A DNA stretch of 64,000 nucleotides. Origin: Protopterus annectens. Lineage: Eukaryota > Chordata > Ceratodontiformes > Protopteridae. The translations under genes and the position numbers were made by a program. Within the stretch, counting starts at the first letter, position 1. Each line of letters opens with the position of its first letter. Below, piece after piece: positions 1 through 10,764 of this stretch. Location: positions 1,611,552,859 to 1,611,616,858 of the forward strand of contig NC_056725.1 of assembly GCF_019279795.1 (NCBI RefSeq), given 5' to 3'. The notes below the pieces were generated by a model, which ran no database searches, was not told the DNA's origin, and worked only from the letters and a program-made list of their open reading frames with translations.

Positions 1-1913
1 CTCTGAGGTCTTGGTAAGAAAATTATAGTTTTCTTCTTGTAGAGAAGGCAGTGGCCTTATAAACAGATGACAAGCAATAATGGGATATAGAACACTGAGC
101 AAGTAACCTGCCACTCACATGACAAACGTGTCACCACAGCCTGACAGTGTGACATATGCAGGGCAATAACATTCTAATGTCTCTAGGGCAATGGAAGACA
201 ACATTAAACCCTTGTACTGACTATACATTTTAACTTCAGATATGCTAACTAAAGCAGTTTACTCAGGAGTTGGGTTCATCAGGGTTTGTCAGAGCGCCCA
301 CAGCTGATCCTTTAGAGGATGCTCATTACTTCATTTTAGGCTTTATATACAGCCCCCAGATGGCCTCGATATCATGAAATGCCACTGTTGTAAATGGAAC
401 ACTCTAATAAATTAAAAGGAAACAAACAGTCATGATGCAGCCTAATCAGATTCCCAAGTCACTGACATCCTTAACTGAAAGATGTTTTTCTAATGGTGTT
501 GCGAAAAAAGGCAGTTAGTAGCAGATTCATTGCATGAACCCAGCAATGCCAAAGTATTAGACAAGTTTAATATATCTTCTAAAGCATCTTTGTAATAGGA
601 TGACTAGCATTTCTGTTGACAATCTTTTGCTGGTCTTAGATGCAGTACCAAAGTGTTATTAGTGTTAACAGATAGCATTGTCTTGGTAATAGAATTAAAG
701 TATGATTCCCTTTCTCTGTTTGTGCTGTAGTCATAGGTTACTACGTCATTCCAGTCCATCACCAGAGTTAACAGATAATACTGACTACTGCAAGGATCAG
801 TAATCTTTAATTATGAAAGCTTTCTGGATATGAGTTTGTTGCTGTCTACTGAAAAGTGTGTCTTGTGAAAGCTTGAGGATGTCACAGAATGTATATTTGT
901 GTCGGAAGGAAAAGGGCTGAATGAACCTGAAGAGACTGCATTTTGCTATTTGGTTTAAACACTTATCTTTTTTTTTTCCTGCTGTCTGTTGACAATCTTC
1001 CCCCTCCTGGTCAGTCTACATATATGTTCTCCTTCACTGGGGTGAGATTTAAGGGAGGGGCCATCATTTAGATAAGAATTAGGGTGATGAGACTTTTCGT
1101 GCTGAGTCCTAACCTTGCTAGCACTTAGTGATGCACCGGAGAGGGTACGTGCAATGGGCTGACATCAAATCATATACCCTCATTTCTATGGGGGGGGGGT
1201 CTTTCAAGCAGCCTTGTATGCATATCCCTTCCTTTCACTGTTCCCCCTCCCTGCCTGGCTGTTGCAGTACCAGGACCACTAGTCGAACCATGGTCATGTG
1301 GTTCACAGTGAGGCTTCATTCCTCCTCATCTCAGAGGCAGAAATTTCTTTAAACATTATCTGGGTTTACCTATCTCAAACAGAAATGTTTGTTGGAGATT
1401 ACTAAACTAAATCCAGCCACAGTGCTAGTTAGAACCAAGCCATTCAGAAGGTGAACATATCTCAAGCCAATTAAGATCCCAAAAAAGTACTCATTCTAGA
1501 GTCACTCCTCTTCTGCAACCACATGTGCAAAAGATGAGCAATGGACTTCAGGAATGAACCTGGACCCCAGAACTGCACACACATATACAATTAACAGTTA
1601 TTATTACTTCATACTCTTGTAATATTGTTAACTTCTGCTTTGCACTAAAAACTATTTTGAACTGTATAGACAGAAAAAATAAAAGTGAAATGCAGGCATG
1701 TATCTCCAGGTAACAGGACATGCTTAGTTCTGGGTCATATAGTATCACATAAGGGCATATTCTTCAGACTAATAATTAAGCAATATAAAACAGCTCTAAT
1801 TTATTTTATTCATAATGATTAGTGAATTTATTTTTGTCTCCATTTTTGTAATCTAAGCTAATGAGATTTTAGTCCAATATAATGCATGTCTTGAAATGAA
1901 GGCAATAATGCTA
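1..1913. other. Unassigned AT-rich DNA
   Basis: No gene, repeat family or RNA gene is recognisable on either strand. Open frames are short (under 80 codons) and show no domain signature. The only compositional landmark is a run of ten G at 1190-1199. Confidence 0.5.
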
Positions 1914-2042
1914 ATTATACAATGCCTCCTCTAAAACGTGCACGCTGATTGGCCAGCCCAACCAGCGTGCCCGTTGTAAATCCCTCAATATACTAATGGA
2001 AAAAGGTCCGGTCTCCCGGACTTTTTCCGTTAGTATAAAACA

Positions 2043-2371
2043 CTGTCTCGCTATGTTAAAAGAGTTTAACATAGCGACACAGGTTTAAAAAAAGCAATGC
2101 AGATCACCGTTGCTTTTTTTAAAGCTGTCTCGCTATGTTAAACTCCTTTAACATAGCAACACAGTGTGTAAAAAGCAACGGAGATCGCAAGATCTCCGTT
2201 GCTTTTTTTTTTAACCTGTCTCGCTATGTTAAATGAGTTTAACATAGCGAGACAGCTTTAAAATAAGCAACGGAGATCTCCGTTGCTTATTTTAAAGCTG
2301 TCTGCTATGTTAAACCCATTTAACATAGCGACAGTAAAAGCAATGGAGATCTTGCATTCTCCGTTGCTTTT
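2043..2371. repeat. Four tandem units of two alternating palindromes
   Basis: Palindrome P1 (core GCTATGTTAAA, 4-base loop, TTTAACATAGC) lies at 2043-2082, 2125-2164, 2216-2255 and 2298-2334. Palindrome P2 (core AAGCAACGGAGATC and its complement) lies at 2084-2123, 2170-2207, 2256-2297 and 2336-2371. P1 starts are spaced 82, 91 and 82 bp. The third pair is perfect: P1 has 18 bp arms and P2 at 2256-2297 is a perfect 42 bp palindrome without a loop. P1 loops differ between units (AGAG, CTCC, TGAG, CCCA) while the arms stay conserved. Confidence 0.9.
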
Positions 2372-2380
2372 GCCCACAAC

Positions 2381-2416
2381 TCTGATGTACTGCGTAGGCA
2401 TGCGCAGTACATCAGA
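2381..2416. repeat. Short perfect hairpin
   Basis: Arms of 14 bp (2381-2394 and 2403-2416, TCTGATGTACTGCG and its complement) enclose an 8-base loop. It is the last hairpin before the right-hand 13 bp direct repeat. Confidence 0.85.
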
Positions 2417-2470
2417 ACTGATGAACACCAGACAGCTGCGGAAGGGCAGCAAAGAGGCATTATACAATGC

Positions 2471-2511
2471 CATTATTTAAGAAAAGTAATTATTTCTTTT
2501 CTTAAATAATG
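2471..2511. repeat. AT-rich perfect hairpin
   Basis: Perfect 16 bp arms CATTATTTAAGAAAAG (2471-2486) and complement (2496-2511) enclose a 9-base loop. It lies just outside the 13 bp direct repeat, so it belongs to the flank or to another insertion. Confidence 0.85.
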
Positions 2512-2526
2512 TCATTAATATAATAA

Positions 2527-2667
2527 CAATAACCCACTTCTGGGTGTGGGTAATGCTGGATTTACCCACGGTTGTCTTTGTTTGGTCCCTCGGGCTTCGC
2601 CCTCGGGACCAAACCACGCCAACCGTGGGTAAATCCAGCATTACCCACACCCAGGCGTGGGTTATTG
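2527..2667. repeat. 141 bp snap-back hairpin
   Basis: Arms of about 68 bp, starting CAATAACCC and ending GGGTTATTG, fold around a TTC turn at the centre of a GC-rich stem (GCCCTCGGGACC on the right arm). About seven mismatches separate the arms and they come in small clusters, so the structure has been kept or is recent. There is no coding capacity. It could be a fold-back MITE. Confidence 0.85.
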
Positions 2668-5197
2668 CTATAATGACTGAAAGTGTTATATTTTATAGCT
2701 TGCATATTATTTTTATAAGTAATTTATAAGTAATTTGTAGGTGGACTGAATGTAACGCTATTGCAAATTTGGCGTATTCTGCATTTCCAGTAGCCATCCA
2801 TATTCAGATAGTAGGTAAGTGCATTATAGGAATATTATTTTTGTTTACTGTTATTTATGTCCATTGGTGATAAACATGTATGGACCAAACAGATTTGCCA
2901 TGTATGGTGAGGTAAGATTTAATCAATTAACTTAACATACCTGCTGTATACTTTTTTACAAGACTCATATGTTGCCCAGTTTTGCTGCACAGGAGGACTT
3001 TTTTATCATCACAAGTATGACATTACTTATCTGTCTAAATATTCTTTGTAGGTTAAACTGGTATCTCTCGCTATCTGTGCCATGTTTTGCACTAGTCTTT
3101 TGATTCTTGATACAGACTACAATATCTCTATTGTAATTTTACTGAACTAGTCAAATAATATCAGCTAAACATTTCTGGGATTCTTAGGTAATCTGATATT
3201 TTATTTACTGATCAAACTTCCTTGCAATAATACACAGAAAAATCATATTACTCAGTGTGTAAAAAAAAAAAACTCTTTCAAAGAAAGAATAAATCAACTT
3301 TTTCCTTCTGAGGCACTGGCAAAAACATTTTTTTGTTTTGTTTTTGTTTTTTTGTTTTCTTTTTTGCCTCCACATTGTAGCATCCGTGATTTTTTTAATA
3401 AGTGGAGTGGAGGTATGGGTTCCTTAGCTTTCCATTTAGTTGTCCTTTGAAAAACAAAGTTACTGCAGAATGATGCATAAGGCAGTAGCATTGACTCAGT
3501 ATTTACCAAAATTCTTTCCTTCACAACCTCAACATTAATCAAAACAGTTTTTAAAACAATAGCCAGCTCTATTGGCATAGAGAAATAAAGTCCTTGCTAT
3601 GACCAAGGCAATTAGTAGCTCAGGCACTTGCTGGTGGGAGTGGGGGTAGAGGTGTGATGTCGTTTAACAGCTCTCTTCTCAAAAGAGGGAGGGAACAGGA
3701 ATGACTGACTAGGCTGCACAATCGGACGGTTGATTTCCCAGTAGAAAGCAGAAATGCAATGGGAGAGCTGGCTTCAAGGAGGCAAGGTTCTCCAGATCAG
3801 TTATCTAACTCACAGATGCAAATGAATGCCCTTGCTGAAACAGTTTCTTGTCAAACTCCAAGCATGTTAGTAGGTGATCACAGTGGGACTAAGACTATAA
3901 AATAACAAAAACCCAAACTAGAGTGTCCCACCGCAGTCCATGGATAGTGATGGGTCACTTGACTGAGGGAGAATCTGATTGTCAGCAGGCAAAGGGGACA
4001 GAAAAATCAAAAAAAGAAAAAAAAAAAACTTTAATAAAAATCTTAGATTCAAGCTTTTGAGCTGAACATAGTAAGCCATAGTAGCAGTTTCCTAAAAAAT
4101 TGCAGAAATAATTTTCCATGCCAAAACACATTATTACTTCATCTCAGGTCAGCACTTGAAGACTTGTTTCTGCATTATAATGAATAATCACTTCAAATTA
4201 GTTCAACTCAAAAGCTTGTTTCTGCTATTTTTAATAAATTGCTACTTTGGCTTATTTCAGCTTGAAAGCTCATTTTTGTAGTTTTTAATGAACACTTACT
4301 TAGCCAGTCATGGATTTTGTTTTGTTCCATTTTATTATTATGGTTTATATTTTTAGACTGTCTTAACAGTACTCGTTAAATTATACCCTTTAAATAAATC
4401 ATTACTTTCAGACTGTCTGTGTATTTATTTATACTTTGACTGAATTATTCCCACTAGGCCAATGACCTCTATTTAGGGGATACCTGAGGTGGTATTCATA
4501 CTAATTAGGGCAGGGAACCACAGAAATTGCCCAATTCTTTTCGATAAGTGCCATTTGACCTTTTACAGCCGTCTCATCCACCACCAACTCAGATATATGG
4601 GGCTTGGTTTTAGCATCTCACCTGGATGTCACACTTATGCTCTTAACACTGCATCAGAATTCTTCCTTTCTTCACTCACTTGCTCATTTTCAGTTTTATT
4701 TTTCTTCTAACAGATGTGTACCACTTTACTAAATGCTGCTTCCTTCAGTAACGTCCATCATCATTATCTTTATTGGACCACTCCCCACCCTCCAAAAAAG
4801 TCACCCTTTCTTCTAGAGTTAATATCCTATGTCCCTGTTTTTGTTCTTTACATACGGTTAATTATTATTTGGTTATTTAAGCATTCTTTTTAGATATTTA
4901 CTATCCCCTCTGGATGAGAACACTCCAATTTTAATTTCTTCCTTTACACAGTAAAGCAAAATTCTGCAACTATATTGCTGTTATCATGATTTCTATCTCT
5001 TCCTTCTACTGAGTGCTTTTTAAAAATACATCTGATAAAAATGAGTGCTCTACGTTATAATGATTACGTTATTATAATGCTGTCAGACCGATTTAATATG
5101 ATGCACATGTTTACTGTCATTTTAACTGTTTCTTCCATTGACCCTTGCCCCTTCTCTCAGCCAGTCATCCCATTTGTTCACAGAGAACTCATGATGC

Positions 5198-5200
<3 letters not shown>
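2668..5200. other. Unassigned DNA
   Basis: Nothing recognised beyond short A or T runs (for example 3251-3262 and 4013-4028). Open frames are short and show no homology that I can recognise. Confidence 0.5.

Positions 5201-5230
<30 letters not shown>
5201..5230 (+). repeat. (AG)n microsatellite
   Basis: An uninterrupted run of 15 AG dinucleotides. Confidence 0.95.
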
Positions 5231-5232
<2 letters not shown>

Positions 5233-5899
5233 TGCTGATGAAGAGACCATTTTCTACACAGACCCAGGGGCAGACAGTTTTTTTGTCCCTACATTCCCAC
5301 TGATGGGGTACACTAGATGGCACAAAGCACTAGAGTACATTCAGTGTTACCAGTCCAGCGTCATGTATGTACCTCTAGTGTCTCATGCTGGCTATGTTAC
5401 TATTCATTGTGGCAGTCTACATATCATGTTTAATTTCATACAATGCTTTCATTTACACTTGAACCCCCTCCCCCACCTACCCACCATTTCTCAGTAGAGA
5501 AGTGGACTAAGCCATTTCCCTGTGTCCAGGAATAGATGAGACAACATCAGCTGCATTTTTCTGCCTTGCCAAGGCTTATCCTCAAGTGTATGGATATATA
5601 GTTAGTTTTCTCCAGTAGTGGAACATTAGATTCATCCTCCTTGCATTTTTCATGCTCTGCGGTTAAGCCTTAGGGCTTCATTCTTCCCTTCTCCCTTTAA
5701 TCTTAATGAATGTTTATGTCTGTTTGACTTTGGATAGGGTCTTTTCCACTGAGTATGGTATGACTGAGCAGTCTCTGCTCGATTTGCACCATCAATGCCT
5801 GTTCTACACATGGACTGCTCATTTTGATCAGGAGTATGAGGCCTTTGTATCCTTTGGGTCTAGAGCACTAACAGATAGGCACTCTAAACTGGTTGTTAA

Positions 5900-6660
5900 G
5901 GGATTTCTCTCTGGTTTCTCTTTACATTATCTATCCGAGATTCTTTTTGGTGCTGAAGAAAAACAAGGACATCAGGCTCATCTTAGATCTAAACAGACTC
6001 AACATGTTTGTCAAACAGACTATGTTCCATGTTGTCACTGTGCAGTAGATTTTACCTCTGCTGAGGAAGCTTGACTGAATGTGCTCAACAGACTTCCAAG
6101 ATTCCAGTTATCTCATAAAGGTCCTTGGATCTTTGAACTCACCACAACCCCCCCCCCCCAGGCTGTTTACTAAATGCATGTCAGTGATACAGCCCAGGTC
6201 AGGCTGCAGGGATTCCAGGTATTCACATACCTTGATGGCCGGCTCATTATGGCTAGATCGAAATTTAATTCAGGTGAGAGCCTCTTTACTCCATTTGTGT
6301 TTTGCCTTAGGAGTCACAGAAAGTACTGAGAAGTCCAAACCAAAGCCAGTGTAGGCCTTGGATTTCATAGGTTGCCATCTAGACACCCCTACATGGGTTT
6401 TCAGGCTTCATCCTTCCAGACTGTTGCTATTACATCTTTAAGCTTGTCAAGTTCTTCAGAGGCCACCCACCCTCTGTTCTGATTCTTCTCCTGCAAAGCT
6501 CAATGGCAGCTGCCATTATGTTAGTTCTACGTGCCAGGTATTGCATGAAGGTACTACAGTGGTCTCAGTCAGTCTGTCAGTGATCCCAAAGAATACTTTC
6601 AATGCAGAATCCATTAAGGTTCATGGAGATCTACCACCAACGTGTCTCATGCTGGCTGAC
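5900..6660 (+). pseudogene. DIRS-like reverse transcriptase relic
   Basis: In the frame starting at 5941 the translation begins FFLVLKKNKDIRLILDLN, the typical FLVPKKDG-xRxILDL segment of DIRS/Ty3-type RT. Further on, in another frame, the active-site strand appears as VFTYLDGRLIMARS (near 6220-6260), where DIRS elements have YLDDWL, so the second catalytic aspartate is lost. Near 6500-6560 AAAIMLVLRARYCMKVLQ matches the connection region before RNase H. Stops and frameshifts separate these pieces, so the copy is dead. RNase H and the recombinase are not seen before the PLE at 6.72 kb. Assignment to DIRS rather than Ty3 rests on the YLDDWL-type motif and on resemblance to the fuller element at 43.5-52.3 kb. 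Confidence 0.65.
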
Positions 6661-7649
6661 CATTGATCTGGTTTTCCCCCACCAAAAGCAATGTTAAATA
6701 TGGAATTCCCCTCTCCCATTACATTATTGAATTATTGCATTTGTGTTTGATGAATTTTTTTTTGAGTTAATAATACCCTATACCATCAGTTACAGGGTAC
6801 AAAGATGAAGGTACTTTTTGCACCTATGAATGACAATCTTTTCATGGGTTTATTTGAACTGGAATATCTGTATAAGCATGACTTTTTTCTAGATATGTAC
6901 TGCATTATTTTACTTATACTGACAATATGATTTTTATATGAAAATGTGGGTTTAATTGTGTTTCTGAGTTTGTGGATTATTTTCCAGTTAACAGATTTAA
7001 CTGAAGTTTTGATGGTTTTCAGTGTGATAATAATATTGTTTTTTTTTTGGATGCTAAACTAACAGGGTGTGTGAATGGTCAGATCAGAACCTCTGTTCAT
7101 AGAAAATTTGAGGGTGGAGGTCAATTTCTCCATGGTCATAGTTGTCACCCCCCACAATTATTGTTGGTCTTACCCTATGGTGAATTTTGAGGTTACATAG
7201 ATTATGTAATAATTATTCAAACATTTTCCAGAAGCCCAAAGGGTGGCTTCCATGTTTGTAACTAGAGGTTATGAATATAAGGTGGTACAGGAAGCGTTCA
7301 GTAAAATAGATGGGGTCATTCTGACTCCTGATAGGAAGAACCATGGTGATAGAAGGTTATTTAATACTGATGGAAGGGTTTTAGTTGATCATAGTGTAAA
7401 TAAGAGAAAAATATATTTTGTGACTACCTACAATATTTTTAATGAACAATTGGCTTCATTAGTGAAATATTATTGTTGGTTTTGCTACAGTTTAAGAACT
7501 TTTCTAGTAAACATGGACAAAATTTGAGAGACAGGCTTGTAAATAATGTTTTTTCATTGCCAGATTATTCACTGTATACGGATCCCTCTTTTTTGATACC
7601 CTACACTGTGGTATCTTTCAAATGATTAATGGCCTTTTTTTTTTAATCC

Positions 7650-7928
7650 AATGGGAGGTATACTTGTAACAGAGAAGGCATTATTTATATATTAAAATGC
7701 CTGCACAGTCTTTTTTATATGGGGTACAGGAAGAGAATGTTCAAGCTAAAGCAACAAGAACGTGTCAGAGACATCACGAATTGTAAAACTGAGAGTCCTC
7801 TTGCACAGCACTATAAACTGCATCATAATTTTGGCCTTACGGGGTTAAAAGGTACCATTTTGGAGAAGGTAAATTTTAGGTATGAATATGAAAAGGGGAT
7901 TAAAGAAAATTATTATACAAAGAATTGA
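7650..7928 (+). pseudogene. GIY-YIG endonuclease domain of the PLE
   Basis: One open frame reads a Cys-containing lead (YTCNREG), then GIIYILKC as the GIY strand, FYMGYRKRMFKLKQQE as the YIG strand with the conserved Arg, then RVRDI, and a SPLAQHYKLHH segment. This is the order of the PLE-type GIY-YIG nuclease that nicks target DNA for priming. The domain is fully readable except that YIG is YMG. The open frame from the methionine at 7719 is only its second half; the true domain starts upstream without a start codon because it is the C-terminus of a fused RT-endonuclease protein. The element is broken, so no activity is expected. Confidence 0.85.
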
Positions 7929-8107
7929 TTTTTATTTTGAAATACAGCACTTAAATTCCCTCAGGTCTGAATACAGATTGGAATTGGAGAGTTCTAATAG
8001 AAATCATTTAACTTAACTCATTTATTGTCTAAGTATCTAATTAAGTAGTTGTTTGATTGGACTTTTCATTGTGTTATATACTGCTGCTGTTTGTATATTG
8101 TTTTATT

Positions 8108-8145
8108 CCTTGAAGGCTGTTGCATAGCCAAGACCCTAGAGTGTG
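8108..8145 (+). ncRNA. Degenerate hammerhead-like fold in the PLE 3' region
   Basis: A 4 bp stem (GGCT/AGCC) with loop GTTGCAT sits between CTTGAA and AAGACCC, the places of the CUGAnGA and GAAA cores, followed 3 to 10 bases later by a GTGTGTCAATAAA context. Both cores are altered, so self-cleavage is not expected. Position (just after the endonuclease, just before AATAAA) matches the hammerhead-like motifs at 17.15 and 46.05 kb. Confidence 0.35.
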
Positions 8146-8165
8146 TCAATAAATTGTGTTGGATA

Positions 8166-9090
8166 TTACTGGCCTTTGCTGTTTTTCGTATTTGGTACCT
8201 GAGTGGTTTGTATTAAATATGGAAACCTCTCCCCTGGAGTGGTGTGCAGGGAGGTGGTTGGAGGGGATGATGGTCCAATGTACCTGATTCTAGGTAGAGT
8301 TTAACATATACATTAGTGTTTCAGAGATTAAATTGGTCCTCCTAGCATTGCAGTCTGTTTTTGAAAAAGTCTTCCCAGGAGTGTGATAGCCATCCATACA
8401 GACTATATGATGATAGTCAATTTCTTGATAAACAAGGTGGAACCAAATCATGACATTTATGCAAGGAGGGCATAAGGGTGTGGCAATGGGCAATGTCTTC
8501 CCAATGCTTTCTAATAGCAGTGCACACTCAAGACAGATCCAACACATGAGGTGACAGACTGAGCCAGTGTATAATAATGCCTTGTGAGTAGTTCCTCAAA
8601 CAGGCTGAAATTGCAACCACTGAGACCAGCCTTTCTGAGACTTATTTGTAACCCTGGACAACACCAAGTACAGTACCTTTCCTTTGGAAGGGTAGTCACT
8701 AAGGGACTTTCTGGTCCTTGCTTTGTCCTTGGATCACCTATACATGAAACCACAAACTCCCCTGATTGACATATTCTTGCAAAAGTAGTTTGGTGCAGGG
8801 TAAACATAATCCTCATACCCCCCTGCTGGCCCAGAAAGATCTGGTGCCCCTTCTTTTGACCTCATCTTATTTCATCTACCCTCCAAAGGTTCTAGATCCT
8901 GTTCCATATTTAATGTTCCATCCATCTAGCAAGCTTCACCTGGACCTCAAGTCATCCTTTATTCAATGGCTGTATCTGTATGAGACAAGCAGTATCCCTG
9001 TATGCATTTGTCTATCTTTAAATGTCTTACTGTGGGTATCTATATCTGTATCTATATATCTACCTTTCAATTTTATATATATTTATATGT
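8166..9090. other. Unassigned DNA
   Basis: Contains a 101-codon minus-strand open frame (8511-8816) with scattered Cys residues and an adjoining 85-codon frame (8290-8547). I cannot match either to a family with any certainty. Confidence 0.4.
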
Positions 9091-9098
9091 CTGTGTGT

Positions 9099-9443
9099 TA
9101 GGGTTACCACCTGACCCACTTTGCGAGGGACAGTCCCTCTTTGGGCAGTTGTGTCCTGCAAAATATTGTGAGAAAATGGCAAATGTCCTGAGATTTTAGG
9201 ACAAAAGTATTTTCTACATTGTATGTAATAGTTGCATAAAACAGTTATTCTGTATCTGAAACACCTAAATGTTATACGAAACAGAATAAGGAACAAAAAT
9301 GCTACAAGAATAAACTTTTATTCAGGCAAACAACTGAAGTTCTGTCCTTTGTACTGGCCGTGGGTATGTTTTGCCCTGCAAAATCTGATGTTTGTAGCAC
9401 AAATGTCCCACTTTGGCCAGGCCATTTGGAAAGATGACAACCC

Positions 9444-9445
<2 letters not shown>
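9099..9445. mobile_element. hAT-like MITE with perfect 8 bp duplication
   Basis: The 347 bp element begins TAGGGTTACCACCT and ends with the complement of TAGGGTTGTCATCT, so the terminal inverted repeats match at 11 of 14 positions. Identical CTGTGTGT copies flank it at 9091-9098 and 9446-9453. TAGGG termini with an 8 bp duplication are typical of the hAT superfamily. It has no transposase frame. It landed in a TG-rich site, and the right-hand TG tract has since expanded. Confidence 0.75.
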
Positions 9446-9512
<67 letters not shown>

Positions 9513-9515
9513 CAT

Positions 9516-9602
<87 letters not shown>

Positions 9603-9643
9603 ATGCGTGCTGCGTGTGTGTGTGTGTGTGTGTGTGTGTGCAT

Positions 9644-9686
<43 letters not shown>

Positions 9687-9689
9687 ACG

Positions 9690-9762
<73 letters not shown>

Positions 9763-9779
9763 TTGCGTGTGTGTGTGTA
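9446..9779 (+). repeat. Long interrupted (TG)n tract
   Basis: About 330 bp of TG dinucleotides, broken near 9507, 9601, 9640, 9686 and 9758 by short CG-containing interruptions such as GCGCGCACATTGCG and GCGCGTTGCG. Long Val/Cys or Thr/His frames across it are artefacts of the dinucleotide repeat. Confidence 0.95.
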
Positions 9780-10764
9780 TGTATACCTTAGATCTCTACA
9801 CAGGAGGATACACACACGTTACGTGTTGTATGGAGACCAAGCAATGCAGTAAAAAAAAAATAGATTCCATTAACATACAACAAGCAAATGGCGGTTTGTC
9901 CCAACAAGTTCTTCAGTAAGAAAAAAGGAGTGAAAGCAGCATGATAAGTAAATACAATAATAAGATGGAGACAATGGACACAACACCTGAACCCATGGAG
10001 AAAATGGGAAAAGGGAGTTGTTGGTGATGATGGTGATGATGATGAATGGGATCTGACTAATAAAAGAAAGCAACTCAGCTGCTCCAATTATAATTTTAAC
10101 TCATTTACACAGAGAATTTGAATAAAAACATGCGTATTAAACAACATATCAACAGTAATTTTGTTTCTATCCGATATTTAAACTAAATGCTGAAATAGTA
10201 ATAGTAGAAATGTTCTGATGCCAAACAGACTTCTAGTGCTATGAAATATATTGGGAACAGTTTATGTAGGCTATGGTGACTACACAGTAACACAGCATCA
10301 CCTTCCAGTAAGCAAACAAATAATGCTCTGAAATTTCATAAATATAAAAATACAAAAATAATGTCACTTCAGTACAAAGTAGATGGGCCTAAAAATTTAT
10401 TTATGCCAATAGGCAACAAAGTCACGTCACAAGGTTTATTATGTATATTTTTTCTGCTTTATTCAAAATTATGGGAATCTAGTGTGACAAAGCTGAAGTG
10501 TTCAGTTTGATCCTGTGAATGTCAATAAAAGTAAAAATTGCATTAGGCTGCATCTAAGTATGATTATAAGGGGCATTCAAATCACTTTTACATTTCAAAT
10601 CACTTAAATATAGTGAGATTTGTTGGTTCATGATACAGGAGGTCTTGCTAAAATAAAAATCTCTGCATAAGCACATTAAAATGTAAATGATCAATTCAGC
10701 AGTATGCATTATGAGATGTTTATTCTCATATGTCATCAGAGGTGCTGATGAACAGAAAAACGTG
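9780..10764. other. Unassigned DNA
   Basis: AT-rich sequence with a short ATG/GAT-rich patch near 10022-10050. No gene or element recognised. Confidence 0.5.

Larger units (their letters stand above)
1927..2458. mobile_element. Hairpin-array element flanked by a 13 bp direct repeat
   Basis: The segment consists almost wholly of palindromes: arms at 1940-1952/1958-1970, 1990-2036, then four tandem pairs of hairpins (2043-2371), then 2381-2416. It is bracketed by the identical 13-mer ATTATACAATGCC at 1914-1926 and 2459-2471, which looks like a target-site duplication. The edges also carry a short inverted GCCTC. There is no coding potential. I do not recognise the family. It could be a non-autonomous DNA element built from hairpins, or a hairpin satellite captured by an element. 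The mobile-element reading rests only on the flanking repeat. Confidence 0.55.
6720..8165 (+). mobile_element. Penelope-like element, 5'-truncated (RT, GIY-YIG, 3' region)
   Basis: Read in several frames, this segment holds the PLE domains in order. RT palm: GTKMKVLFAPMNDNLFMG (from about 6795), the PLE form of the GTAMGxxFAPxYANLFM motif. YTDNMIFI follows at about 6918, where YxDD has become YTDN. FLDAKLTG and then a HxHSCHPP thumb segment lie at 7035-7160. The connector with a TRGYEYKVV signature is at 7245-7280. The GIY-YIG endonuclease is at 7650-7930, and IPSGLN of the PLE C-terminus appears near 7958 after a frameshift. A 3' region with AATAAA (8149) and a degraded hammerhead-like fold follows. 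RT has stops and frameshifts, while the endonuclease frame is still readable. It lies directly downstream of a DIRS relic, in the same orientation, with no functional link implied. Confidence 0.85.

Noticed and set aside
5041-6074. Host exons around 5.0-6.1 kb
   Set aside because: The longest frame overlaps the DIRS RT relic in the wrong frame; nothing else shows coding character.
8290-8816. Possible transposase fragment (minus-strand frames with Cys and an MDGYHT phrase)
   Set aside because: A faint piggyBac-like impression, but catalytic spacing and the C-terminal Cys pattern do not hold; too weak to call.
9232-9919. Long open frames of 113-206 codons rich in Val-Cys or Thr-His
   Set aside because: They are translations of the (TG)n/(CA)n tract; no start context or domain supports a protein.
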